A stretch of DNA of 64,000 nucleotides from Telmatactis stephensoni. Its lineage: Eukaryota > Cnidaria > Anthozoa > Actiniaria > Isophelliidae. Position 1 is the stretch's first letter. Every line of letters starts with the position of its first letter. The notes beneath the pieces were generated by a model. That model searched no databases. It worked only from the letters and a program-made list of their open reading frames with translations, and was not told where the DNA came from. Shown here one piece after another: positions 63,501 through 64,000 of the stretch. The position numbers and the translations under genes were made by a program. The stretch is taken from contig JALIZF010001569.1 in assembly GCA_029948255.1 (NCBI GenBank), positions 62,001 to 126,000 on the forward strand, in the 5' to 3' direction.

Positions 63501-63895
63501 CTGATCTATTAAAGACAATATCTCCGTGTCTTACATGTCTGTCCTCAAGTGAAGTTCGCTGCCACAAATCGATCTGCCTCGTGTTCTTGGACGATCAATA
63601 CATTATAAGTTGATTACAACAGCTGGTAAGAAGGTCATCACTAAATTCGAGAATTCGATATTAACGATTAAAGCAAAGTATCTTGAGATTAAAAGCCAAT
63701 AGTTCGAAAAATCTGAAAAATTCCGATTGATAGCGTCCGCCATTTTGTTCTCAATCTCTCGAGACCAAAAGGACGTGGTCAACAGTGTACCCCAAAGGCT
63801 TCTGGGTAATTTGCCGATTTGCGACGTTGATAGATTGATAGACCGAAAAGGTAAACCTAGACTCGGCTACCACAGGTAGCCCGAGTAATAACGAA
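60585..63895. repeat. Gene A copy of the duplicated intron, split by an insertion
   Basis: 60585-61740 matches 36000-37145 and 63405-63895 matches 37155-37650. Between them, 61741-63404 is extra DNA whose ends show GTAGCTACAGCC (61744) and GGCTGTAGCTAC (63371), so an insertion with inverted ends is likely. A separate 465-bp element (62270-62734) sits inside it. Confidence 0.75.
62270..62734. mobile_element. MITE with about 135-bp inverted repeats and 9-bp target duplication
   Basis: Ends TAGTCCAGACCCAGG...CCTGGGTCTGGACTA continue as inverted repeats to about 62403 and from about 62606. TAGCGAAGC flanks both sides (62261-62269 and 62735-62743). A 9-bp duplication suggests a Mutator-like element, though an 8-bp hAT-type reading is possible. 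It has no transposase. Confidence 0.75.
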
Positions 63896-64000
63896 GCTTA
63901 TGACAATTCAAGGACTGTAGTAATGAAATCCAACATAGTATCGCGATTCTCCTATCATTTTGATCTACAGAGAGACGGCGTTATTTTCCGGTAATGCCGT

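Overview
This window is animal nuclear DNA. It is intron-rich, AT-rich and crowded with small palindromic transposons. The gene content (immunoglobulin/fibronectin-III receptors on phase 1-1 exons, a Ly6/uPAR exon, a BEL/Pao LTR element, a tyrosine-recombinase retroelement, tRNA-derived SINEs) fits a cnidarian, most likely an anthozoan such as a stony coral. The organism is an inference; no species marker is visible.

The main content is part of a tandem array of paralogous cell-surface receptor genes, all on the minus strand. Going from right to left: gene A (60065 down to 53392; its 5' exons lie beyond the right edge) has one Ig exon, two FnIII exons, a short stalk exon, a transmembrane exon, a 25-nt microexon and a tyrosine-rich tail exon. 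Gene B (46681 down to 19220) looks complete: signal-peptide exon, V-like Ig exon, four further Ig exons, two FnIII exons, stalk, transmembrane, microexon and tail. Gene C is represented only by its signal-peptide exon (290..209); the window ends before its V exon. The tails carry repeated ITIM-type motifs (S/V-x-Y-x-x-L/V), so these look like inhibitory or SH2-coupled immune-type receptors. The arrangement recalls invertebrate allorecognition clusters, but the ligand and function are unknown. Gene B carries two lesions: an extra base in its V-like exon and a lost GT donor after its transmembrane exon.

Region by region: 1-3060 is the signal exon and upstream DNA of gene C, paralogous to 46391-49950. 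3235-9000 holds TTAA- and TA-flanked small elements, a Ly6/uPAR-type exon and large palindromes. 10250-15811 is a composite repeat containing a recent 2.6-kb tandem duplication. 16875-18307 is a tyrosine-recombinase element with split direct repeats. 18308-19000 has a SINE and a minisatellite. 19220-46681 is gene B, whose introns contain a full-length BEL/Pao element (22683-30262, target duplication TAGCA), a LINE fragment, a giant palindrome and microsatellites. 46700-53390 is intergenic. 53392-60065 is the 3' half of gene A, and 60100-64000 is its next intron, which matches the corresponding intron of gene B.

No rRNA, CRISPR or bacterial-type feature was seen. Exon boundaries were set by hand from splice consensus, conserved phase and A/B paralogy; no transcript data were available.
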